This document shows positions 19,701-27,704 of a stretch of DNA of 64,000 nucleotides, piece by piece (positions within the stretch are counted from its first letter, which is position 1; the number at the start of each line of letters is the position of its first letter). A program made the position numbers and the translations under genes. Source of the stretch: an uncultured Christensenella sp. (GTDB lineage: Bacteria; Bacillota; Clostridia; Christensenellales; Borkfalkiaceae); NCBI GenBank assembly GCA_910577555.1, contig CAJTLF010000008.1, positions 1-64,000 of the forward strand, in the 5' to 3' direction. The notes beneath the pieces were generated by a model that worked only from the letters and a program-made list of their open reading frames with translations, did no database searches and was not told where the DNA came from.

Positions 19701-22700
19701 CCGTAAATTACCTGCCTGTCGCCCGCCGTAACGGTGACGGTATTCTTATCCACGCGGAAGTAAACGGTCTTTTGGGCGGCAAGGTAGTTGTCGCCCGCGG
19801 GGAACCGCACCGTCAATCCGTAGTCGCCCGCGCCTAACTTGCCCGCTCTGTGAACGGTATCCATCAGCGCGGAAAGCGTCGTATCTTCGCCCAGAGCCGA
19901 GCCGTTCAGATACAGCGTATATTTCGCCGCCGCATTCTCTTCGTCGTAATCGAAAGTAGCTTCAACCGTTTTCTGGTCGCCGTTCGGGTTATATCCGCCC
20001 GTATGCGCCGCGCCGTAATCGCCGTAAACCCACGCCGCCGCGTCGCCGTCCAGCAGCTCCCTGTCGTAAGACGGGGCAACGGTGAACGGTCTGTAACCGT
20101 CAACGACGGCGTTTACCGCCTTGGTTATCTCGTAAACGGCTTTAACTCCGCCGTCCGCAAATTCGTATTCCGCGTCGTAATTCCCGTCGGCAGTGAGCGT
20201 TATATCGTATACGCCCACCCTGTTCGTCGTGCGGGTAAGCCCGCCTGCGGTATAGGGCTTGAGCGCGTCCGTAGCCGCAGTAATTATATTAGTAAAATCT
20301 TCAACGCCGTAAATCTCTACCGTCGCCCCGTCGTAAACGGACTTGACCGAAGTGGTAACCGAAGTAACCGCGCCGTCCGCGCCGTCGGGGTTTTGCCCGT
20401 TATATACTGCGGTAAGATTCCGAACGGTAACCGTTATCGGAAGTCTTTGAACGGTAAGCTTACCGTTGCCGCCGTCAACGAACGCATAATCGTAATATTC
20501 GTCCGCAAGCGTACGGGCGTCGAACACCAGCGGATACTCGCCCACGGGGTCGCCCGCGGAGTAAGCCTTCCCGCCGAACCCGTAAGAGAACCCTTCTCTA
20601 TCCAGTCCCGCGCCGCTCTTGAATCTGTCGAAGTCGTCGCCTATAAAGCCCGTAAACGTATAGATGCCGTTTTCCGCAATTAGGTCGTCAAAGCTCTGCT
20701 TAAACCACTTGCCCGCGGCAGGTCCGCAATCTTCGGGCGAGCGTTCGCCGTAATATATATCAAGGTTTACGCTCACTTCCACAGCCGCCCGCGTCACGGT
20801 AACGGTAATTAAAATAATCTCGTCCGCGTGGTTGGGCGCGCATACTTTAATCCAGTACTCGCCGCTCTCGGCAACGTGCGAAATTTTCTTTTTCTCGTCC
20901 GCAAAAGCCGAAGCGTCGGGCTTTTCCCCGCCCGTCTTTTTAAGCGCGTAATATGTAACTTCGTTCTCGTCGGGGTTTACCGCAACCGCCGCAAGCGAAG
21001 ATAAAATCTCGTGTTCTCCGCCGTCGTACCGTCCCGTATACCCGCTCGCGGATACTCCTTCGAGCTTCGCCGCCGTTATCCCGTAATCAGCGGGAGTAAA
21101 GCTTATGGTATAGTTGCCGTCTGCGCTCTCGAGCATCACGGTATAATTTCCTACGGGTACTTTCACGTTTCCGTCGTCCGCGCGGAACCCGTCCGCCCCG
21201 CTCAGATACAGTCTGAACACTCCGCCCGCGGCAATGCCGTTGCCGTCCGCGTCCGTACCGAGACCGTTCTTTGAAAGCTCGAACCTGCCGTCGCCGTTAA
21301 AGTCGAGCGCAACGCCGTAAACGCTGCCCGCGCCGCAAGCCGCCGTAACGGTTATCTCACGCTTTAAAACGGTGAGCGCAGAAGAAACCGCGTCCAAGGT
21401 ATAGTTGCCTTGCTCCGTCTTCAACTCGGGCGTAAGCGTATAGCTTCCGCCGAAGTAAGGCAACCCGCGCCCGTCGCGTTCGCCGCCTATTGCCAGCTTT
21501 AATTGTGAATAATCGCCGTCGTTGCAGACAGCTCCCGCATCGATTGTGAAGTAAACGGAGTAATTATCTTTATCTATATTTTCGTAAACGCCCAGCCCGT
21601 CGCCGTAAACGTAATTCAGCGCGTTCGCCGTAACAGTTATCCGTTTGGGAGTTATAGTAAACGAAGAAGCAAGTCCCGACCCGCCGGCTACAGTATAGTT
21701 TTCGTTGTCCGTGCCGACGACCTTCGCCGCGTAAGAAACGACCGTTCCGCCGGAATATTTAACGCTCACGGGCTTATTTGCCGCCCCGTCGTAAGTCACT
21801 GTAAGATTTACGCCGTCGCTATCTTCATTGCAGTCCGCCGTGGAGTATCTCGTGTTTGCAACGCTCACCCCGCGCCCCTGTCCGTTTCCGTTATAAGTCG
21901 CCGCGTCCGTAGCGTCCCATTCCGCGCGCACCGCAAGCTTGCTTACGGCAAACGACAGTGTAGCCGCAAACGACTGATAGTCCGCGCCGTCGTCGAACGT
22001 CACTTCAATCTTCGCGTAGTAAACGCCGCCGTTCCAGGGCAACCCGTTCACCAATTTATCCACGGGCATGGTGCAAGCCGAATCTGTAAAGAAATTCACC
22101 GTAACCGAATGTGCGGTCTTGCCTGCGTCCGCGTTCTCGGTAATATTGTTGTTCACGGTAATAAACGGGTTTTTCGCGGTAATATTGAACAGCGTCAAAT
22201 CCGCGCCGTCGAACGCCTTGTCGCCCGCAAGCGTGCCGCCTGCAATCCAGCCGTTGTCGCCGAAGGTATATCCGCCGCCCGCAAACTCAAAGGTAAGGTC
22301 GTTTATCTGCGTCTTTGTAATTACGAAGTTAAGGTACAGCACCGTGCCGTCGTTCTCGGTTTTGCCATACCGTTCGGCGGGCGTCGCGTCCTTCAACGCG
22401 TCGTTCAGATATCCCCATTCGGAAGAAGAGTAATCTTTATCACCGTCGTTTTCAACCCAGATATAGTCGTAAACTTCGGGGGTAAGCCCGCCCGCCGCAA
22501 CGGGGTTAAAGGTAAATTTAACGAAGTATACTTCCCTGCCGAGCGTGGCGTTCTCCACGTCGATAATCGCGCCGCTTAAATAATTTCCGAACGCCCGCAG
22601 ATATCCCACGCCCAAATCGTAATCGAACCGAGCCGCATCCAGCTTTCCGTCGCCAAGCTCCATAGCCCTGTTCGCGCCCAGCGCGGGAGCTGTAACCGCC

Positions 22701-25700
22701 TTTCTCGCAACTTCAACCTTGCGGATATATTCGAGTGTAAATCCTTCTTCGCCGTCGAAAATTTCAGCCTGCGCCCCGTCGTAGCAGTAGTTATTGCCGT
22801 TCAACGCGTAAGTCAGCGTATATTCGCCCGCGTGATAGAAGTTAAGGGTATGCGCGGCATAGGAATAATTTCCGCCCGCGCTCTCCATAACTCCGCCAAG
22901 AGCGTCCGCCGCGGTCACGGAAACAAAATTCCATACGGCAGTCCCGCCTGCGGGAACTCCGCTCACGGGCAGGGTATACGTCACTTCCTGCACCCCGCCG
23001 TTGAATTGCAAATCTCCGTCCGCGCCGTACGGCGTTCCCACAACAGCTCTCTTAACGGCGTAAGCGTACGTCGTCTGCGAAGCGGTGCCGTCCAAAGTAT
23101 AGTTGCCAGCGTCCGCGCCGCTCAAAGAAAGGTGTTCGGGCAACACGCTATACCTTCCCGCGTCCGTTCCGCCCGCACCGTCCGCAACGGTAACCATAAC
23201 CTTATCGCCCGCAAAAAGGTTGTTCGCATTCGCAACGGGCTTATGCGCCGTGCCGTCGTAAGTGAAGTCGGGCGTAACCCAGCCGAATTGCACCGTAAAT
23301 TTGGTTACGGTAAAGGTATATACTATCCCGCCGTCGGTATTATCGCTCCACCTGAAGTTTTCCGCAGGCTTAACGGTTACGGTATAGCTTCCGCCGTCGG
23401 GCTTAACCGTCTTTATCCTTTCCCCGCCCGAAACGGTTATAACCAACTTATCCCCGTGTACGGGCGAAACGAATTTCGCCTGATATTCCCGTATGAATTC
23501 TTTAAGGTAATACTCCCCGCCCTTGTAAATTGCGGAAACCGAATTGCCCGAAACGCTCGCGCCGTCGTAACCGCCGTTATAAAGCTCGGGCTTTTCCAGT
23601 GCGGAAGAAGTTATCTCGTACGCGAGTAAAAGGCTGTCGTCGCCAAGCTTATAGTTAAGCTTATTCAGCCCGCCCGAAATCGCAAAATCGATAACCTTTA
23701 CGTAATAGGTCTGCGCTCTCGTCACGCCGCTCCACTCAATCTCGTTATTGCAGTCCGCGTCCGAGTAAACCTTCATATGGCTCGCCTTAACCACGCTAAT
23801 CATCGCGGCGTTGGGCACGCCCGCAATTGCCGTAGCTATAAGGTCGGTATCCTGCACCGCCGCGCTCTCGTCAAACCCGACCGTGGTTTTATTCCAGCTC
23901 ACCTTCAACGCGGCTTGCTCCACGGTATAAACTTCCGTCACCGCCGCAACGCCGTCCGTTTCAAGCCACTTATAGTTGTTTTTATTTAAAAGCTCGAACT
24001 TAACGCCGTACTCTCCCGCTTCGGTCACGGCAAACGCCCCGCCTGTCGGCGTTACGCTTATCCCCGCCGCCGCAAGAGTACTGCCCATAACGGTAAACTC
24101 CGCAACGCCGTTAAGTGCGTCCCAGTTTACGACGCTTACGGTATGCGCCCCGCCGTCGTAAGTAAACCCGTCCGAAAGTTCGGGGCTATCCACCGCCGCG
24201 CGGGTAATATTCACGGTGTATACTATATCTTCGCCCGTGCCGTCCGCCCAGACGAAGTCGTCCTTTAAAGCAATGGTAATCTTATATTCGCCCGCGTCGG
24301 TAAGTATAAACCTGCCGTCCGCGTCAAGCTCGGGTTGCGCGTATGAATATCCGTCAGCCAACGCCTTATACGCAAAGCTTATCTGCACGCCGTCGTAAGC
24401 CGTCTTGCCCGCCGCGCCGTTCAACGCGCCCGCATCGAGATTTTCAACCGTCTTTTCATATCCGGCAGATAAATACTCTCCAAGCGTCACCGTGCCGCCG
24501 CTTAAAAATCCGTCTACGCTCAGATATTTAAGCTCCGCGGGCTTTACGGTAAAATCGATGTACTTCCCGTTCGGCAAGTCGAAGTCGAGCGGCGCGTCAA
24601 CCGTACTCCCTTCGCGGTTTTCGCCGTCAACGAGATTTGCCGTCAAAGCAATTCTCACGCGGTAATTGCCTACCCCGAACGCCGTAAAATCGGTCTCGGT
24701 CATAAGAATTTCATTTTCGCCGTCAAGCTTATAATAGCTCGCCGCGCCCGCGGTAAAGTACCCGTCGTCGCCGTTCACCGCGTCCGCCTGCGGCAGCTGC
24801 GCGCTCTCGCCGTAATAATATTCCGTTTTGCCGAGCGCAAGGTAGAAATTATCGAATGTCTTCTTCGTAATCTCGAACTTACTTTCAACGCTCGTCTTAT
24901 CCCCCGACCAAAGGTAATTATAGTTGTATTCGTCATCGAACCCGTTGGTCTTTACAGTCATAGTCACGGCATATTCGCCCGCGTATCTCACTGCGGAAAG
25001 GCTTTCGCCGTTCACCGTAATATCCATCACTTCCGCGGCGGTATCGCCGTTCACAAGCCCGTCGGGCTTAACGAACTCGGTCAGCGCGTGTTCTTCGCGG
25101 TCGTAAACTATGGTCTGCGCCGCGTTCCCGCCGTCCAGCTCCTTGGAAAGTACGGTAACGGTAATCCCCTTGTTCGCCCGCACCTTTCCGGCAAGATACG
25201 CCTCGCTGTCGCCCGTAACCGCGTAAACGGTATATACTCCCGCGTCAATCTTCGCTCTGGGCGTATAATTCAGATAGTTGCAGTTATCGTAATCGAACGC
25301 TTCCCCCTTTCTTATAAGCACCAGCTTATATTGCACGCCCAGCTCGCTCACGGGCGTTGTCTTGCCGTTGGAAGTTCCCGTCACGGCAATCAGCGAGTTC
25401 AAATCGTCGCCGTAGCGCACGGGGTCGCCCGTGTTAAGGCTCACGTTTACGGCAAGCATACCCTTGTTGATTCTCACGCTGTAAGTAACGGTATGCTTGT
25501 CGGCGGAAATGCTCACGCCCGTGGGCGTAGTGCCGTCGTAGTAAAAATCGTATTCGTCCAGCGGATACCCCTTCAGATTGCCGTCGGCGTCAGATTTAAG
25601 CGAAATTTCTATCGCGTAATCCCCGCCGCCGTTGAAAATAACCTTGTCGCCGCTCACCGTAGCGTACCCGCCTAAGTTGCCGAACTCCATCAACGCCCCG

Positions 25701-27409
25701 TCGAAACCGGTAAACTGCTTAAAGCACCCTTCGTAATACGTCATCGAAGAAGTGTCCGTCATGGGAATGGGCACGCGGTCGTTCACGGGAATAATGGCGT
25801 CGCTCTTTTCCGCCGTCTTTCCGTTATAGTCAATATTGACCTGCAAATAATCGGTGTCGCCCAAAATCAAATCCTGCTCGGTATCCCCGCTGTAAATGAC
25901 CGCGGAAAGATATTTCGAGTAATCGGAAAGCGGCACGCGCGCAGGGTAAGTCCTGTTGCCTTCCTTGTAATTCAGAACGAGCGTCAGCCCGTCGTAATTT
26001 ACGGCGTGGTGCTTCATCTGCGTGGCGAACTCGCCTTCAATTGCAAGCGACGCGGGCGTTTTGAATTTAATGCCCGTTATATCGATAAACGTGTAAACTT
26101 CGGCGTTTGCCGAGCTTACTACCTTAACCCGTTTATCGTAAGTCTGCCCGTCCGAAAGAGTATCGGCAGTAGCGGCGTCGGGCGCGAGCGACCCGTCCAC
26201 GCGGATATTGCCGCTCGTAACCTGCTCCGCCCCGCCGTCGTTTCTTCTGAGAGTAAATATGCCCGCCATCTCTGTCAGCGGCAGCGAATAATAGGGAGTA
26301 AAGCTATCCCCGTTCGCCGCAATCCAGCTTGCAAGCGCGCTCTCGTCCACTTCAATCTTGATTATTTCGGTCTTTGCGAAAAGCACGGTAACCGCCCCGC
26401 TCGCCGCGGTGGCGTCGTCTCTCGTTACCTGAATGGAAATAGCCGCCTGTTCGGGCGCGGAAACCTGCAGACTCGCGGTAACGCTCTCGCCCGTGGTCGT
26501 TCCCGTAGGTATGTTCTGCTCGCTCGTGAGTATAAGCGTCCTTCTGCCGTTTGCAAAGGTCGCTATAACGTCGAATTTACCGTAAACGGTCTCGGGCGTC
26601 GCGCCCTGCACGAACACGTCCGCATTCCCGTCCTTGTATCTGCCGTCCGAACCGAGCTTATACTGCGGCTTTACCTTCAGCTCCACGCCCGTAAGCCGCG
26701 CCCGCTCTACGCTCACGGTTATCTCGTCGCTCTCACTGCCGTCCGCCGCGGTAACCACTATGCGCGCGGAAGACTTGTTGTAAATATCTTCCATTTCCAC
26801 CGAGTAAAGGTCGGGCGAAAGCTCGCTCTCCCCAACCGTCACGGTAAGGAGCTTATGTATCGTGTCCGCCGTATAGTCGTCCGTTATCTTCGTAACGCCG
26901 CTTTTCAGCGCGGCTTTAAGTCCGCCGAAAGACGGCGCGCCGTCGGCAACGGGCAGAACTATGTCGGCGGTAAGCGTGCCGCAGGTTACGGTAACCGCCA
27001 AAGACTTAGCGCCCGTAGCCCCGTTCACGGTAACGTCGCCCGCGCTTATCACGTGCGCGTCGCCACCGTCGGGCGTCTCGCCGTTAATTCTTATTTCGTA
27101 CTCGTCGGCGTAAAGCTCGTAGGTGTCGCCGTCGTTGAACGTCATATCTATGTTGGTAGTACCCCGCACTCTCAGGTTCTTTTTTAAGCCCCCTACGGTG
27201 GTGGCGTTCTCGTAGACGGAGTAATTCCCGTCTGAAAGCTCAACGTCAACGTTGGTGTATTCCCTGTACGCGGCGTCGCCCGCCGCGGCTTGCGCGGTAA
27301 CGGTCCTGCCGCCGCCCAAAAGCCCGCTAACGGAAAGCGGCGCTACAATCAGAAATACCGCCGCCAGCGTTGCCAACGCCACGGCTCTCAATTTTTTATA
27401 TACGGACAT
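13742..27409 (-). CDS. Giant (4555-residue) membrane-anchored MBG-repeat surface protein
   Basis: Signal peptide at about 1-42 (LATLAAVFLIVAPLSVSG, then VTAQAAAG). Most of the protein is Ig-like MBG/YDG modules of 70-110 residues, seen from recurring phrases such as FTYDGTAHKPV, ITVTANALNYVYGDGLG, VSGTLVYGQTF and GTLTVEKAAVTV. Near the end are one hydrophobic segment (about 4511-4535, LSGGVVIVAVAAIWQFVVY) and a Lys-rich tail, so it is held in the membrane and not by sortase. No enzyme motif is visible; an adhesin or stalk is the likely role. A strong GGGGG ribosome site precedes ATG 27409. The 58-nt gap to the upstream coiled-coil gene holds no obvious terminator, and the ATGA overlap joins it to the 470-residue gene. 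Long antisense frames inside it arise from its codon use. Confidence 0.9.
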   Translation of the reverse strand: MSVYKKLRAVALATLAAVFLIVAPLSVSGLLGGGRTVTAQAAAGDAAYREYTNVDVELSDGNYSVYENATTVGGLKKNLRVRGTTNIDMTFNDGDTYELYADEYEIRINGETPDGGDAHVISAGDVTVNGATGAKSLAVTVTCGTLTADIVLPVADGAPSFGGLKAALKSGVTKITDDYTADTIHKLLTVTVGESELSPDLYSVEMEDIYNKSSARIVVTAADGSESDEITVSVERARLTGVELKVKPQYKLGSDGRYKDGNADVFVQGATPETVYGKFDVIATFANGRRTLILTSEQNIPTGTTTGESVTASLQVSAPEQAAISIQVTRDDATAASGAVTVLFAKTEIIKIEVDESALASWIAANGDSFTPYYSLPLTEMAGIFTLRRNDGGAEQVTSGNIRVDGSLAPDAATADTLSDGQTYDKRVKVVSSANAEVYTFIDITGIKFKTPASLAIEGEFATQMKHHAVNYDGLTLVLNYKEGNRTYPARVPLSDYSKYLSAVIYSGDTEQDLILGDTDYLQVNIDYNGKTAEKSDAIIPVNDRVPIPMTDTSSMTYYEGCFKQFTGFDGALMEFGNLGGYATVSGDKVIFNGGGDYAIEISLKSDADGNLKGYPLDEYDFYYDGTTPTGVSISADKHTVTYSVRINKGMLAVNVSLNTGDPVRYGDDLNSLIAVTGTSNGKTTPVSELGVQYKLVLIRKGEAFDYDNCNYLNYTPRAKIDAGVYTVYAVTGDSEAYLAGKVRANKGITVTVLSKELDGGNAAQTIVYDREEHALTEFVKPDGLVNGDTAAEVMDITVNGESLSAVRYAGEYAVTMTVKTNGFDDEYNYNYLWSGDKTSVESKFEITKKTFDNFYLALGKTEYYYGESAQLPQADAVNGDDGYFTAGAASYYKLDGENEILMTETDFTAFGVGNYRVRIALTANLVDGENREGSTVDAPLDFDLPNGKYIDFTVKPAELKYLSVDGFLSGGTVTLGEYLSAGYEKTVENLDAGALNGAAGKTAYDGVQISFAYKALADGYSYAQPELDADGRFILTDAGEYKITIALKDDFVWADGTGEDIVYTVNITRAAVDSPELSDGFTYDGGAHTVSVVNWDALNGVAEFTVMGSTLAAAGISVTPTGGAFAVTEAGEYGVKFELLNKNNYKWLETDGVAAVTEVYTVEQAALKVSWNKTTVGFDESAAVQDTDLIATAIAGVPNAAMISVVKASHMKVYSDADCNNEIEWSGVTRAQTYYVKVIDFAISGGLNKLNYKLGDDSLLLAYEITSSALEKPELYNGGYDGASVSGNSVSAIYKGGEYYLKEFIREYQAKFVSPVHGDKLVITVSGGERIKTVKPDGGSYTVTVKPAENFRWSDNTDGGIVYTFTVTKFTVQFGWVTPDFTYDGTAHKPVANANNLFAGDKVMVTVADGAGGTDAGRYSVLPEHLSLSGADAGNYTLDGTASQTTYAYAVKRAVVGTPYGADGDLQFNGGVQEVTYTLPVSGVPAGGTAVWNFVSVTAADALGGVMESAGGNYSYAAHTLNFYHAGEYTLTYALNGNNYCYDGAQAEIFDGEEGFTLEYIRKVEVARKAVTAPALGANRAMELGDGKLDAARFDYDLGVGYLRAFGNYLSGAIIDVENATLGREVYFVKFTFNPVAAGGLTPEVYDYIWVENDGDKDYSSSEWGYLNDALKDATPAERYGKTENDGTVLYLNFVITKTQINDLTFEFAGGGYTFGDNGWIAGGTLAGDKAFDGADLTLFNITAKNPFITVNNNITENADAGKTAHSVTVNFFTDSACTMPVDKLVNGLPWNGGVYYAKIEVTFDDGADYQSFAATLSFAVSKLAVRAEWDATDAATYNGNGQGRGVSVANTRYSTADCNEDSDGVNLTVTYDGAANKPVSVKYSGGTVVSYAAKVVGTDNENYTVAGGSGLASSFTITPKRITVTANALNYVYGDGLGVYENIDKDNYSVYFTIDAGAVCNDGDYSQLKLAIGGERDGRGLPYFGGSYTLTPELKTEQGNYTLDAVSSALTVLKREITVTAACGAGSVYGVALDFNGDGRFELSKNGLGTDADGNGIAAGGVFRLYLSGADGFRADDGNVKVPVGNYTVMLESADGNYTISFTPADYGITAAKLEGVSASGYTGRYDGGEHEILSSLAAVAVNPDENEVTYYALKKTGGEKPDASAFADEKKKISHVAESGEYWIKVCAPNHADEIILITVTVTRAAVEVSVNLDIYYGERSPEDCGPAAGKWFKQSFDDLIAENGIYTFTGFIGDDFDRFKSGAGLDREGFSYGFGGKAYSAGDPVGEYPLVFDARTLADEYYDYAFVDGGNGKLTVQRLPITVTVRNLTAVYNGQNPDGADGAVTSVTTSVKSVYDGATVEIYGVEDFTNIITAATDALKPYTAGGLTRTTNRVGVYDITLTADGNYDAEYEFADGGVKAVYEITKAVNAVVDGYRPFTVAPSYDRELLDGDAAAWVYGDYGAAHTGGYNPNGDQKTVEATFDYDEENAAAKYTLYLNGSALGEDTTLSALMDTVHRAGKLGAGDYGLTVRFPAGDNYLAAQKTVYFRVDKNTVTVTAGDRQVIYGDGIGDYTGDAQFVSGGKFPYSVSGLVASDGTGVADGLSEVTEFVLATAYAAGKPVGGYAIFVDEIDGVKVGDYQNAYEYAGAENYTVIFQNGTVTVEKRALTIRIDDKSNHFDLYNLGYGNESLQGYTFRLESGSFCAGHVAAGKNIVASLNTSYPVGDQTVFVLKSDAVDLKGVNNTADAGIYSIYAIFNGGDYADNYEITVNGSTDCDKAGAIGDRAGTFTIEKAPIMLTNPRGYKFEGGVFTEYTQGVDVYDGLRKYYRLSGLDGILNDKGIQIKYAYYFRSGDQTVGEPICVITDDMVRSGSAEALKTPKDVGSYRVAFVLDNPNYESYTTQQDYEIGKKTLGVVKTVNDDSVSWDSSNRYYRGAAYTFTLKFTGLVDGDNLSGLATPVFTGIAAAAEYAFESPYDTVTYTAVNAGNYGMTFNFDGVKNYGLAGDNLRHEFTIARRILSVSAENATIGYSTPLEKFGGFKVHYSVAAVAGTPESFIADEIAAGNLKDPSHISCGVAGYSVSTPVHTAGLVIEADIDGVQIKGNNFAVNLSPNKGTLTVAPRKLSVTVYGYYDVPNGERAAWDYVGDSRGFHQEKLTSFLKSEPTKFLEVDGSDADWYLGLNKNTLKERLNALDISLNVGESVKDAGDYGMTLGCGNGNYDITFLNAAGENVTDAGAQSGKLPVYRVKKLKLSVKVAPQGAGVYDYGAFNVIYGNSAEYGRDYSLVFSGWLNADEGTATAIGNAARRGDFNKVSAPATNGTTKYAAWTSNAGEIYKILPVIESGSIEFTNYEIVPVEITATVVPRTVSAVAADNVYTADDGATNGGRFGLERPAEITFADGSGSLTSFGVAPVYTLGYSATVGGTYSATAPAVAGEFFVKVTVTDGNYAFESGAASVAVPYRINKRAINLLLSDTQFDYDAVNAIKPVPAFKADIMTIVSFSRTLQNNVTDDLIKDGATYGDGLEITPDKLGRYTVTVRFNDYAVNNYEWSEGGERVALTFWVIAEGSEISIAGLNIDDWAFNQAASNPTAEIAPAGASGSISFSYARVTQDTAGLVRGVKLPEELPVCGAFGINPVNAGWYVLKASLTSGDIIAEAYFLFEIKRAEVTLPEFGIISGGENANTVYTGDALYTLAKFDNRELAIYYGGNWEYVAGGAGLYALNKGDYTVTFAIADSGNFKWPDGVDLSRLTVQADGVTHLIAEWSADGTRLIFTQTVKAADDNAVVWETGDITAVYGDGYTAPKANSNKYGQSRVVIEYAPYGGETGGELVPAGVKWTTDAYDCGEYWIRATVSPVGAENFNTAVSYKRLTIEKRALSVTVSGTLVYGQTFAQAAFGYEVTGFVGRDTQGNSLTVTDGVEYILADAGVNGNELHVRAGGYALTLKADGGMVAGISSDNYYLPIENVGGTLTVEKAAVTVRIGSVNSYYREAISLAAAEEGLSLVDGAIALWDDGTDLKRLFGITLTTQATVTSAVDNYEITCSGWNNDDYAVAFFSGTYRIDPLQISVDIKPGGGTYGDASITGVTVEKVYKTVNGHRSEISSDGITFNYVYSGVNNAGDAYNSSECPKDAGTYLATVLNAAGGNYVLTGTASVPFEVKKKEIDAGLITVVRKTYTGEPLKVEIRDDVYAEGTYELLNPDRTFVNAGEHTVTLRMKDFCNMKWKSVDIAERELAFTIEKADNAVIGSISVNDWIYGQYDAAANLPRATVKFGNDGILFLYSSSRDGEYLPGAPRNDGVGTYWVKLSVPADPNGNYNELKYENVEPVSFKITPIIVDAPQLVIVTGGDGANNVYTGADLSAALAGFDRSAMTVHYDGNLSVSGNSVKVFARNAGVYEVRVALVNAPNYAWAAGVETDGDGMAVLSWTVGRKKVEKPVRGAKTYFVNGSVIEFIPEGFDGEIMSIAGNSYGYGGEFTAVIALKDTANYEWSDGTDGEISITWEILGSNTLFGIIMGSLSGGVVIVAVAAIWQFVVYRKKKLAEAKADGDGEAKI

Positions 27410-27467
27410 ATAAATCCCCCTTGGCGCGCCTGTCCCGCGCCCATTGACAATATGCGTTAACCGCAGT

Positions 27468-27698
27468 TTACAGCTTTTCCAGCTCGATTTTCAGCTTATG
27501 CAGATTTTCCCGCTCGAGTTCTATAAGCTTTGTAAAGGTCTTAAAGTACTCCACGTCGGTCGGGTCGGGCTTTACGCCTTCCACCACCGCCTGCAACAGC
27601 GCGGACTGACTGCGTCCCCGCCTTTTCTCGAGATTTTCAATCTCCGTCTCGCTCTCTTTAATTCTTTTCTTCAATTCACCCTTTTTAGACATTTTCAC
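27468..27698 (-). CDS. Small coiled-coil protein
   Basis: 76 residues, highly charged, with two helical coiled-coil stretches: KGELKKRIKESETEIENLEK and LERENLHKLKIELEKL. No signal peptide or cysteines. It starts 6 nt after the stop of the HD-GYP/GGDEF gene and ends 58 nt before the giant gene, so it is part of the same run. A docking or adaptor protein is possible; no family is recognised. Confidence 0.65.
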   Translation of the reverse strand: MKMSKKGELKKRIKESETEIENLEKRRGRSQSALLQAVVEGVKPDPTDVEYFKTFTKLIELERENLHKLKIELEKL

Positions 27699-27704
27699 AC
27701 CCCT